From Enoplolaimus lenunculus (lineage: Eukaryota > Nematoda > Enoplea > Enoplida > Thoracostomopsidae): 64,000 nt of DNA. The position numbers and the translations under genes were made by a program. Below are positions 35,296 to 45,940 of the stretch, piece by piece. The stretch spans positions 1-64,000 of the forward strand of contig JASANG010000857.1 of NCBI GenBank assembly GCA_030248215.1. The letters run 5' to 3'. The first letter of the stretch is position 1. Each line of letters begins with the position of its first letter. The notes beneath the pieces were generated by a model. It had not been told where the DNA came from. It ran no database searches and worked only from the letters and a program-made list of their open reading frames with translations.

Positions 35296-36453
35296 AATAC
35301 ATTTTGTTGTGATTGCTGCCAAAAATGTGTCGCATGTTTTGTATTGTGTAAAAATTTGTAAAAGCAGTTTTAAATTTTAATGAATGCATCATTAATAATT
35401 AATATCAGCACCAAATGCTTGTTTGCCGCTCTTAAACAATTATTAGTCCCAGGCATGTTGGGCTATCTACGATCCAGTGTATTTCTATTTGCACGTAATG
35501 AGGTGCTCCATGCTTTATACGCCACTAAATGAAATTTGCGATTTATTTTGGGCGATAACTGTTGCTGTACGATCAACAACGATTTTTTTATTTTCAAGGG
35601 TCATTTTAAGAAAACTGATAAAAAGTGTTGTCCTACTGCGTTCGAAGAAGGCTCTTTGTGCTGTCCTTTGATATGGTTACAGAGACAAAAATAAATTTTA
35701 ATAGATTTACAAAAAATAATTTGACCATTACTGTTTCCGGAGTTTATCTGATTGGCGATTTACACTCTAAATTTAGTTTGCTCCGTTGCGTCCGTTGTAA
35801 CGATCAATAGAATTTGTGAGGGTAAATAATAGGTGTCGGATATTTAAACTGTATTAACATGACCAAATTGATGCAATACATTTTGTTGTGATTGCTGCCA
35901 AAAATGTGTCGCATGTTTTGTATTGTGTAAAAATTTGTAAAAGCAGTTTTAAATTTTAATGAATGCATCATTAATAATTAATATCAGCACCAAATGCTTG
36001 TTTGCCGCTCTTAAACAATTATTAGTCCCAGGCATGTTGGGCTATCTACGATCCAGTGTATTTCTATTTGCACGTAATGAGGTGCTCCATGCTTTATACG
36101 CCACTAAATGAAATTTGCGATTTATTTTGGGCGATAACTGTTGCTGTACGATCAACAACGATTTTTTTATTTTCAAGGGTCATTTTAAGAAAACTGATAA
36201 AAAGTGTTGTCCTACTGCGTTCGAAGAAGGCTCTTTGTGCTGTCCTTTGATATGGTTACAGAGACAAAAATAAATTTTAATAGATTTACAAAAAATAATT
36301 TGACCATTACTGTTTCCGGAGTTTATCTGATTGGCGATTTACACTCTAAATTTAGTTTGCTCCGTTGCGTCCGTTGTAACGATCAATAGAATTTGTGAGG
36401 GTAAATAATAGGTGTCGGATATTTAAACTGTATTAACATGACCAAATTGATGC
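35296..36453 (+). repeat. 579-bp direct tandem duplication
   Basis: 35296-35874 and 35875-36453 read the same throughout; the same short open frames reappear exactly 579 bases on. It begins about 80 bases after the ABHD11 stop codon. Confidence 0.93.
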
Positions 36454-36520
36454 AAATTCGAAGCAGTGGAACACGTCCAGTTTAAGTGCATCGGTTTCAA
36501 TTTTATGATTTTCATTAGGG

Positions 36521-36895
36521 ATGTGCCAACTAATCGGCATCGCTAATAATAGGCACTTTTCGTGAGTATCGGCATCGGCACTGCAAAAAAGTTGACGATT
36601 GTTTGCCGATACTTTTCGCGCATAACAGTCAGTTGGAATGCTCGCATATAGTGTGTCTGGTCAGAAAAACTGTTATCTCTTGCGTTTGTGTTTGAAAAAA
36701 TAATTGAAATGAAACGTTCTTATAAAATTATAATCGTTTATGATGGTTAGCGTGTAAGTCTTCATATAATGATGTAATGTAGTAACCTATCGGTTCATTA
36801 AGCATTGTGCAACAAAGTTGGAGTCGAAATCGGCAAAATTTCAAAATAAGAATCGGCATCAGCAAAAATTTTGATATCGGCACTTCCTTAATTTT
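36521..36895 (+). repeat. Dispersed repeat, TIR GGATGTGCCGA (copy 2)
   Basis: GGATGTGCCAACTAATCGGC to GATATCGGCACTTCC; opposite orientation to the copy at 1182-1569. Internal GATAACAG/TTTGAAAAAATAATTG and TAATGATGTAATGTAG blocks match. Confidence 0.7.
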
Positions 36896-37224
36896 CAGTA
36901 CCCATTAGTGCCAGCAAAAGTTAGACAGATGCGTTAACCTTAAAACTACTTCTGGCAGCAGCGGATCGTTTGTAATTTAGCATTACAGACTCGCATTATA
37001 TATACCAAACGCACATTAATAGCGAGTGAAAAGTTTTGCGTCGGTACGGTCGGAAGTACAATCTCTGGGTCTCCTCCCCTAACCTGAACCTATAAACCGT
37101 ATTGACATCCATGATTCATATGCAAGAAATAACGGAAATTACACGTTATTTTGTCACAGGTATGCCCTCAATTGTTCGAAATGAAATAAGAATTACGAAA
37201 TTCATCCAAAATCTTAAAAATTTC

Positions 37225-37432
37225 GGCCCATGTAAATATTATAAAGGGCGAAATATTTTACTTCGGACCTGCAACAGTTTTAGCTTTAGATTAATTTTTT
37301 GCTTTGGCTTAGGTACAGGCTTCTCCAAAGGCTAAGGCTTACGTATAGGCTTCTACTAAAGCTTAGGCTTAGGCGTTTAGGCCAAGGCTTTTAGGCATAT
37401 ACAACTGTTAATGCCCTGTTTATACATTAGCC
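37225..37432 (+). mobile_element. Hexamer MITE, diverged
   Basis: GGCCCATGTAAATATTATAA to GCCCTGTTTATACATTAGCC with a GGCTTAGG-type interior. Confidence 0.6.
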
Positions 37433-37559
37433 TCATCGGGTTAGGCTTTAGGTTATTGTGAACGTTTCGTTGTTCAAGATGTGCTGTCTAGTGCCTACGA
37501 GCTCAGAAACGGAAATAAAACTACACTTGCATATGTTATTTACCAAGCGTGTAACCGGA

Positions 37560-37800
37560 TATAGGTTCCTTTAGAGACCCACCAGAAACCGGGACGGTTC
37601 TGAAAGTAAACATTCGCCAAAATGTTAGTCATCTTCAAGATTGACCGTGTTACTTTTATAGACGTACCGTTTTCTTGATACATTTATAAGTAGTGTATGT
37701 TTCTGTTGTACGCTATTGACGTTTACACCTTGGTTTAGGCTTAGTTTTAGTGCACTACACGGGATTATCAAATTTTGGCTTAGGAATAAGTTTATGCTAA
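37560..37800 (-). repeat. Family B hexamer MITE fragments
   Basis: ACCCACCAGAAACCGGGACG at 37579 is the reverse of the family B left end, followed by AAAGTAAACATTC. GGTTTAGGCTTAGTTTTAG lies near 37733. The pieces are diverged. Confidence 0.4.
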
Positions 37801-37839
37801 TGCTACTCCACTAACTGTTTATACGAAAGCTCTGAGTTT

Positions 37840-40800
37840 TTACTGAAATGGAATTTTTGCTTCTAAATCACATCGTTGATTCAAATCTAGAAATTGCTGA
37901 ATTGCGTTTTTCCTGTCTTCTCCACACGGATCAGGCGGATCAGGACAGCTAAAACGAGCAAAACGTTGATGGACTGCAAGAAATATAATAAATGAGATTA
38001 GTGTAACGCTTATAGGCTCAGGCCTAGCTTTCGGAAAGATATGAACGTTGAGAAAGTGTATACTGTAGTGACCTGAATAGGAGGGGGTCCTATATTTTGA
38101 GTCCCAATCAATAGGAGTCCGTAACCCTAATAAGGATCCGTAAGCGGATAGAGTCCCTAAACCCTAAGAGTCCATAAATGTTATTTTTCCCTAATTGTAG
38201 CGCAAAAATGACTTCGCAGGACCAAGTAATTTGAATCCGAAACTTTAAAGCGTACTTAAATTTAGAAAGTACATTCTTAAGTATAACCTTGAATGATCAC
38301 TCAAGCTATTGACGCAAGACAAATATACATTTAATTCAACGGATAATTATATACAGTACCTGATATCAGTAACGAACGGTGGCGGAGCCTGGGTTAAAAA
38401 TAAATAACAGTGCGTAACCGAATAAAAAGGGGGCTACTTACCCGGCTTGTTCAGTACACATTTTGATGTTATCTTCATAACACGAGATAATGTTTTTGAA
38501 CGACGATTTCAAATTCGGGACGTTGAGTACCATTTGAATGCTTTGAAATGCAACTTCTGGAATAGATTCAGCACATATTGGCGGTGGAGGTGGTATGCGG
38601 ACACCACGGTTGAAAAGCGACAAAGGGTCCGTTTGTTCGTCTAATGACAAACAGTTGAGTGGGTTGCATTCGTCTTCGGAGCCGGTTATACTAAAAATGC
38701 GAAGCGTAAACAATGTCGACCTGTGTTATAATTTTATAGCCGTAACTCTAGATTAAGCATATTCCTAAGCCTCAGCCTAGGGCTTAATGTTAAAAAGTGT
38801 AAACCTAAACATAAGCCTATAAGCAAAAGGGCCCATGTTAATACTTGAAGGGGCGCCCAGGTTTCTGGTGGGTCTATAACAGAGAAGGTTTAGATTCTAG
38901 AATAAATCTTTTTGCTTCGGCTTAGGCTTAGGAACACACTTTTGCAACGCTTTAGGCTTAATGCTTAGGAATACACTTAATCTACTGTTACGCCTTTTAA
39001 AGTTGGCCAACAAATGTATTGTCTGAATTCTAAACATACTCTTTTGGAGTCTTATAAAAAACGGGACAGCCTTAAAAGCAACATGACTCAAAATGTTTTG
39101 CAACTTCAGCAACTTTATTTAACAATTTCACCACAAATACCACTTTCGCACACCAATCCAATATTTTGACCGCTCCATGGATTTAGTTTAAACAAGACTC
39201 AATAATAACTCCAAGAACAAGAGTATGCAATTTAATATCAAATAGAGCGTGGAACAAAATGTACCAGCATGCGTTGCATTTTGATCGGACCGCCCTGATT
39301 GGGGCGGGGTGTGTTACTTTCAGCATAGAAAATAAAAAAGTACAGGGGAATAATGAAGTAACTTAATCCGTAATACTTAATGACATAAATAATAACGTTT
39401 CAGTAACATTGAACTTTTCCGCTTACGTTGGACCGTTTGATATCATACATTGAACTTTTGTTGCAAGTTTACCAGGATCAATTGCTTGTTGTATGGCGGC
39501 GAAATTTGGAGGCGGGGGCAGTGAATCAGGAAGCCAACTGCGGATCGGACCAAGCGCCGGCAGATATTTTCTAAAACAATTCAAAATATCAAAATGAAAA
39601 GTTTGCACGCACACATTAAAGGTATAATTTTTTAAGTTTAAAATTTTACACAAATTTTCAACATTTTGTTTAGAAATAAAAAAAATGCTATCTTAAACAG
39701 TTTTTCGCGTTTCAAACACACTTTTAATTCTAATTAATTAATTAATCAACTCAGACAGAAAGTTAGTTATTTCAGAGTTAACAACAATAAACTTTTGCTC
39801 ACTCTGAGTTGAGTAGATTTTCACAGTAAGTTGAGTCGACTCCTTGGGAGTTGATTAATTAAACCAGAATGAGTTGAATCAACTCAAAATTGTGAGTTCT
39901 GATAGTCCTAACTTAGACTGAGTGATTTAACTCATTCTGAGTTAAAATCAACTCACTGCAATTTGCAGTGCAGTGTTTTCAAAAGCGATTTCGTTTTTGC
40001 TAATACCCTTTATTTTATTGTTATTGGTTAAAAATTCAACATTCAATTAAGAAGTAATAGTTCTGTTTTAGAATAATGAAAAAATCAAATTGGTTAAAAT
40101 TTAAACCAAAAGATAAACAAATAGAAAACAATTGTCATATCGCGAAATCTTAAGATTATTTCATACAGCTGCGGTAGCCGTTTGAATGTTTTAAAATATA
40201 ATTTTAAAAATTTCGACAAAGTTTTGTTGGTTTTTCAGGGAAGGAACATTTACCATAAAACTTGAGAAATTTTTCAAAATCTGGCCATTTTTGGAAAAAC
40301 GTCCATTGAAGGAAAACAATACGCGGTCACATTTCTCAAAGCACACCTTTAAAAACTAAGCTAGGCTTACGTACGCCTGGCAGTCCGAAAATATATCTTG
40401 CAAACAACCGCAAAAATTAATTGGTGAATCGGCGAATATCTGAAAAAATAATTAAAATTTTGAAACATTTGTTTTGCAATAATTGAAGTGTTCTCGATGT
40501 ATGAGGATAGGTTTTGCTCAAACGGAAAGTAAATAAAACAGCTAATTTTGGCTGTCAAATTATCCTGGAGTAAAAAACACGTACCTAGAAAGCAATTGGA
40601 AATTTCTTTATAAAAGACAGCAATTGAAAATGTTTTTATGAAAGACAAGAATTGAAAATTTTTCATCAGACAGCAGTTGGGAATGGTTTCATCAAAAGCA
40701 GCAATTGAAAATTTTTTCATCAAAGACAGCCAATGAAAATTCCTTTACCAAGTACAGCAAATAATATTTTTTAATTTCATTCAATACAATAAATTTCGTT

Positions 40801-41114
40801 GGCATATTTACATTGGAGCAGTGTTTAACAATCCTAACATATATGCACAGTGCAAAATTTGTACAAGACGTGAGAACGTGACAGCCCCCTTGCGCTCGAG
40901 CGTCAAGCTCTTATTCCTGAGTGGCCATCGCAAACGCCTCTCACCCGAGAGACTGGGGATCGAATCTTCCCTTGAAATTAATACATCTCATATGAAATTG
41001 AAAATTTTCATGTGTCTAAGGGTTAATGGAAAAATTTTCAGTTAGTATCTTTAAACTTACAGCACCACTTAACACAGAAAGATACAAAGCCAAAGCCGGA
41101 AACTTTCTATACAT
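37840..41114 (-). CDS. Unrecognised secreted cysteine-rich protein, 5 exons, 259 aa
   Basis: Reconstructed on the minus strand from exons 41114-41061, 40564-40371, 39570-39427, 38720-38442 and 37948-37840 (780 nt, stop TAA). All four introns are GT-AG, phases agree (0, 2, 2, 2), and acceptors follow pyrimidine tracts. Exon 1 encodes MYRKFPALALYLSVLSGA, a good signal peptide with cleavage expected after Ala18. The mature part has 11 Cys (27, 73, 124, 149, 154, 180, 211, 219, 225, 232, 250), N-glycosylation sequons at Asn20, 36 and 43, two proline runs (PPPP at 101-104, PPPPP at 174-178) and a Cys-dense end with CPDPPDPCGED at 225-235. No transmembrane segment or GPI signal is seen after the signal peptide. 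I do not recognise a family; the stretch around VVCKIYF (71-77) faintly recalls a Frizzled cysteine-rich domain but lacks its flanking Cys. Exon calls rest on splice signals and phase only, without transcript evidence. MITEs fill most of intron 4 and part of intron 3. Confidence 0.72.
38063..38440 (-). mobile_element. CCGAATAAG-type MITE filling most of intron 4 of the secreted-protein gene
   Basis: GAGTCCCAATCAATAGGAGT, CCGTAAGCGGATAGAGTCCC and GTAACCGAATAAAAAGGGGG match, inverted, the element at 43801-44193. Its edge abuts the exon 4 donor (gtaagt starting at 38441). Confidence 0.7.
38828..39010 (+). mobile_element. Hexamer MITE, family B, in intron 3 of the secreted-protein gene
   Basis: GGGCCCATGTTAATACTTGA, GTTTCTGGTGGGTCTATAAC and a right end AATCTACTGTTACGCC..TTGGCC. 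Confidence 0.72.
39726..39975. mobile_element. Foldback element, CACTG ends, AACTCA-rich
   Basis: The body repeats GAGTTGATTAATTAA/TTAATTAATCAACTC on both strands and ends CACTGCAATTTGCAGTG. It is related to 63459-63709 and lies in intron 2. Confidence 0.6.
40590..40760 (-). repeat. Minisatellite in intron 1 of the secreted-protein gene
   Basis: Four to five imperfect copies of a 33-35-bp unit containing CAGCAATTGAAAATTTTTCA. Confidence 0.65.
40860..41000 (+). repeat. tRNA-like fragment in intron 1 of the secreted-protein gene
   Basis: A stretch CTCTCACCCGAGAGACTGG followed by GGGATCGAATCTTCCC looks like an anticodon arm and B box of a tRNA-derived repeat. No full cloverleaf is visible. Confidence 0.3.
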
Positions 41115-41264
41115 TGTTATTTTTAAAATTAACGTTTTCGCCTGAAAGGAAACAAACAATTAAAACGCACAAATTACTGAAATATTCGATCACACCAAAC
41201 GGCGTGCGACCGGCGGATATGTCGGTATAATGTATATGCATGTGCCGATTCACACGTGTTGAGA

Positions 41265-41465
41265 TACTGTAGTGATCCGAATAAGGAGTGCCTGAATGAT
41301 TAGGAATTCATTTCCTTAATTAGCACAAGTTAGAAAGATCCAAAATGACTCATTAGACCATAAAAACGTGTATTAACCTAATTAGGTTGCGTAAATACTT
41401 CCTGGACTTAAATTTAATTCAGTACATTAATGATTCATTACTCAAAGTAATAAAATTGCCGGACA
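41265..41465. mobile_element. CCGAATAAG-type MITE, diverged or partial
   Basis: GATACTGTAGTGATCCGAAT AAGG at the start is close to the 38063 copy; the remainder is diverged. Confidence 0.4.
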
Positions 41466-41583
41466 ATGTAGAAATCAGTGGCGGAACGTTTTTCTGTGGG
41501 ACTAGAAGAGAGTAAGCTTAAGTTTTAGACTAATTGTTTGGCTTGGCTTAGGCTTGTTTCAGCAATGTTCTTTAAATTGGCCA
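41466..41583 (+). mobile_element. Hexamer MITE, family A, short
   Basis: GTAGAAATCAGTGGCGGAAC, TTTTCTGTGGGACTAGAAG and an end TGTTCTTTAAATTGGCC. Only two to three hexamers remain inside. Confidence 0.65.
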
Positions 41584-41605
41584 AATTACCAATGTTCGTA
41601 GCAGC

Positions 41606-41885
41606 CAGGGTGCAACCGGAGGTGAAAAATACCGGAGCCGAAGGTCAACAAAACTTGTCGGAGCCGGAGCTGGCGTTTTACTTTTGTCACAATTTTCAGG
41701 AAAGAATTTTCGAAAATTTGTAGAAAATTAGCATAAAACATAACAACTTTAACAACATATTGCTGATATTGGCTAAAATTAACTAATTAAACATCATTTC
41801 TCATTTGGCCTCACCTACGGCTCCACCAAATTTCGTGGACCTCCGACTCTGGCTCCGACATTTTTCACCTCCGGTTCTTCGCTGT
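41606..41885 (-). mobile_element. CCTCCGG-type hAT MITE
   Basis: Left TIR CAGGGTGCAACCGGAGGTG and right CACCTCCGGTTCTTCGCTG. The body ACTTTTGTCACAATTTTCAG is shared with 11790 and 25195. A fragment of the same family follows at about 41910-42010. Confidence 0.72.
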
Positions 41886-42177
41886 GGTCTGTTCTAAGAT
41901 AACTCCCGCGGCGCAACCGGAACGAAGAATACCGGAACCGGAGGTTAACAAATTTTGCCATGAAATTGTAATTTGTAGTATAATTGTAATGTATTTGCTG
42001 TTTTTAGCAAATATCTGTAAGAAGAGCGGTCGATTTTTTGCCGGATAAGGATCCAGGTAGAAACATCCGGCTGTATCCGTTAGATCAATACATTGGTTAA
42101 TTCTTGAATACCAAACTGAAGATATAATTAAATTTCTAAAAAGAAATAGTATAGACTCTTGTTAATAAACGACGTTA

Positions 42178-42372
42178 TGACCCATGGCACTTTTAGGTTC
42201 GTCCAGGTTTCCGGTGGGTTTATAAAAGATGTAGGTTTACATTCTAGATTACACTTTCTTGCTTAGGTTAGGATTAGGCTTAGGAACACGTTTTTTCAAC
42301 GCTTGGGCTTACGCTTTAGGCTTAGAAATAAGCTTAATCTACTGTTTACGCCCCTAAAAGTATTAACATTAG
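42178..42372 (+). mobile_element. Hexamer MITE, family B
   Basis: GACCCATGGCACTTTTAGG, GTTTCCGGTGGGTTTATAAA, TACATTCTAGATTACAC, hexamers, then CTTAATCTACTGTTTACGCC. Confidence 0.68.
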
Positions 42373-42664
42373 ATACTAAAACAATTTGCTAAATTTCGAA
42401 GATAAATATAGGCAGTGTAGCTTTTTCGCGCAAATTTTCGTCTCTTTTGCTCAAAAATTGCCTTCAATTGACAGAAAATTTAAAAAAATCACTTTTTGTA
42501 TGTTTGCTCGTAACACAATTACACCAGGTTCAACGTTACGGTAGCGAAATTTTACGTATAATTTTTAAAGTCTTGTACCAGTCCGACAATATGTTTGTAT
42601 TTTTAAAATGTCAGATTTGTCCAAAAAAGAAGTTATGTACAATTTTAAATATTGTTAAAATAAA

Positions 42665-43612
42665 ACCAGTGTGAAGCCGAAGGTCTGCCTATACGGTTTC
42701 GGCAAAAATTTGGCCCCCGGCACTGGCTTGCATAGAATTTCTGCCAAAACATTCGGGCAATTTCGGTAGCGAAGTTTCTAGTTCTACAGAAATTGTACAG
42801 ACAGAGTAGTGCGTTTTGTTTAACTTTTGGTACAATTTTGAATAGTTATCGCGATTTCTTTAGAAATAAACCAAAACCACAATTTTTTGTGAAAAGAACA
42901 CGATACAGCTTTCAAGATGAAATAGCATCCTTACACACCGACGTTTTTAGACATTTTGCAAAAATTTGGTAATTTTAATTTTATATCGAACAGTTGTGGC
43001 ATGCAATGAAATAATTGCGATTTATACATGATTGGGGAACTAATTGAGCATAAAAATAATGGAATTTTTGCTATTTCTATAACGGAAATAGAGATATTTA
43101 CAAGGGTGCAAACGGATAGTAAAAATAGCGAAATGGATACTGATCAAAATAACGGAACAGAAAACGGATACTGAAGTATAAAAGTTTGAAAATTTCTTTT
43201 TATTTTTCTGCCAACACAATTGACTACATAAAAATACACCGGTCTTTCATAGATTTCAAAGAAAACATGGCGGATGTATCGAAAGTTTTAAAATTTTGGA
43301 GGAATTTCGTAAATGGTATTTCCTTTCGAACAATTGCAATATATCTTTTAACAAAAAATGCGAAATATATGTGATTTATACATAATGTTGATGGTATAAA
43401 TAACTTAATTTCCGTTATTTGTATAACAGAAACAGGAAAACGGATATCCGGTTACGCCCTGAAATGTACCGGAAATGCATATCCGCTTCATAGATATTTG
43501 CTGAAGTTAATCAGCAATTCAAAAATTATAACAAACTTTGTTTCACCTACCACTCTAACAAATTTCTTTAACCTTCGGCTCCATTTTCACTCCCGGACAC
43601 AATTGGTTAAAA
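42665..43612. mobile_element. CCTCCGG-type element with a nested CGGATA-type element
   Basis: Outer pieces (GTGTGAAGCCGAAGGTCTGC at left, TTTCACCTACCACTC near 43540) flank an inner element at about 43103-43463 with ends GGGTGCAAACGGATAG and ATATCCGGTTACGCCCTG. Both are diverged. Confidence 0.5.
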
Positions 43613-43800
43613 CTTGAATAGGTGATCAAAACAGTTTTCCGATACCCGCTTAAGGAAAAAACGACCGACCCTTCAAGAATGAAAATTAAATGATAAAGGC
43701 TCAATTAAATATACTATTCAAACGATTTACTCGCATTCAACAAAATACTGATCACAATTAGCCATGATTTAAGGTATAAAGCACAACATGTTGAATAATC

Positions 43801-44193
43801 TAGTTACCCGAATAAGAGGGGAACTGATATTTGGCTTCTCCAGAGGGTACCCCCTGTTATTCGGTTGTGGACTGATGATTTCTTTTTAACTCACCTGTTG
43901 CCGTCCTCCGTTACTGATATATGTCCGGTATTCCATCTATTCGTTGAATTAAACGTTTATTTGCGTTGTATCAAAATCTTGAGCTTAAATATGCTTTAAA
44001 GGTGCGAACTTAGCTTTATTTGGTCCTGGAGTCAATTATGCACTACAATTAGGGATAATTGTCATTTATGAACTCTAATTAGGGTTTAGGGACGCTATCC
44101 GCTCACGGACTCTGATTAGGGATACGGACTCCTATTGATTGGGACTCAATATAGGGACCCCCTCTTATTACCCGCCTTATTCGGGTAACTATA
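43801..44193 (+). mobile_element. CCGAATAAG-type MITE, best copy
   Basis: Ends TAGTTACCCGAATAAGAGGG and CTTATTCGGGTAACTATAG are inverted repeats. The interior has GAGTCCCAATC-type sequence on the reverse strand. Related copies lie at 38063 and 50126, with fragments near 41265 and 58450. Confidence 0.78.
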
Positions 44194-44204
44194 GTTTGTA
44201 CAAA

Positions 44205-44500
44205 AAATAGGGTACAAGCTGAGGCGTGCTTCCGGCTTCGGTAGAATATCGACATCCGGCTTCCATAGAATTTTAACCGAGATTCCGGCAATTGTGCTAG
44301 TCGAATTTGCCATATTTTAAAAAGCTTTTGACTAATTTTGAAACGTATATTAGTTCACAGAATTATCAAACAGAAAGCTTAAAACCAAGTTCTGGCAACA
44401 CATTGCAGATTACAGGTAAAATATCCGAATTATACACTTTTATCACCTACTTTGGCTGCATATCCGGCTCCGGTTTTTCTACCTCCGGTAGCACCCTGCT
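44205..44500. mobile_element. CCTCCGG-type hAT MITE, diverged
   Basis: GGGTACAAGCTGAGGCGTGC to TACCTCCGGTAGCACCCTG, with the family body in between. Confidence 0.62.
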
Positions 44501-45940
44501 ATAAATGCTTAAAAATCGCTAATTTACACTAAACTTGCCATACAAGATGCTCAACCGTACTGCATTCTTCAAATCAAAACTTCCATTGCCGTTGTGTTTA
44601 GATCCAAGTACCTGTATTTCTACACAATAATTAATGAATACAACATCCCCGATACAAACAGAAAACACTTCACTGTATTTCATTACTTCTTGCAAATAGT
44701 TATATAACGAAAATTATGTCATTTACAATATAAAAATATGCACAAATGCTGCACAACCATGTAACATTTTCGTATTCAATTTTATAAATTGTAATTTTTT
44801 TTAAAATTTCTCAACAATAAAAAATATTACCTACAATAACTTTAATTCTGTTGGTACTGGGATGTTGAGTCAGAAAAGAAATCGGAGCCGGATCTAACGT
44901 TGTGCCATACGAGTCGTCGAAACTATATTTTGGTAAGCCCCGTACAAAAATTGCATGACAGCTCTATAGACTCAGTATCAAGCCAAAAAAATCTGCATCA
45001 ACCGGCAGGGATTTACTTTTGAGCCGGGTTTCACCAAATGAAATTTTGCTACTTTGCTGCCATCAACTGGTTAAAAGCATAATCCAACCTTCACCTTTCT
45101 ATTCACATTTAACAATAATATAACACTCGCGACTGAAATAAACCGAAACCATAATATCATAACGGTAAAACAAATAGAAATGATTATCACTAAGTATGTA
45201 CATAAAATAATACAAATAACAATAAATTTATCACATCAAATATGTACACATCGTTAACTTAGTCCGGGGTGAAAATTACCGAAACCGGAGGACAATAAAA
45301 TTTGAGCAAAGTTCGAGTTTATGCCGAATACGGCAGTTCAATAATGTTGAATTCAAAAATTCTGTTAAATTCAATAATTCTAACAATAACCCCTAAAGTG
45401 TTGCCGAAAAGTTGTTTCTGAGTTTCTGTCGTTTCGAGTTTGACAGCATTAATACAACGCAAACATACTTAAATTATATACATATGGCACCAAACCAATT
45501 TCCAACAAACAAACAACAAAATAGTGCTTAACAGTAACATAATGTAGCACCCAGCGGAATAATTACATCATAGCTGAAAAAACCCCTGAAATAAATCTCA
45601 CAACAATCGCAACTACAAATTAAAATAACTGCTTTTTAATTTTAAACTGGCAAATTATAAGAACTACAATTTCGAATGTTCGGATAGTAGCAGCAAAACA
45701 AACCAGGTTGCTCAACAATACGGCAAATTATCTGTTTGATCACACAACGATTTCACCTCAATCAAGCAATCAATCAATTAAAATTTTCAAGTCACCAAAA
45801 TTTCAAACCAACGTGACTTTTTCTCAAAATAAAAAATTAAACGCTTCACAGTCAAAATTATTTGTTCAAACTTCAAAGTAATCAAAAACATTAAAACAGC
45901 TAACGATATTTAGCGAAACATTACAGCAACCTTTGCAAAA
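44501..45940. other. No gene seen
   Basis: AT-rich spacer downstream of PXMP4. Only a short CCGAAACCGGAGGACAATAA fragment of the hAT MITE family near 45280 was seen. Confidence 0.4.

Noticed and set aside
35477-36389. Duplicated pair of 60-64-aa frames
   Set aside because: They repeat only because the 579-bp segment is duplicated; no motif, splice or homology support.
37949-37973. Alternative acceptor at 37974 for the last exon of the secreted-protein gene
   Set aside because: It puts the exon out of phase with exon 4. The acceptor ending at 37949 keeps the frame and has a better pyrimidine tract.
40371-40564. Frizzled-type cysteine-rich domain in the secreted protein
   Set aside because: Only one Cys and a vague hydrophobic pattern fit; the flanking Cys that define the domain are absent.
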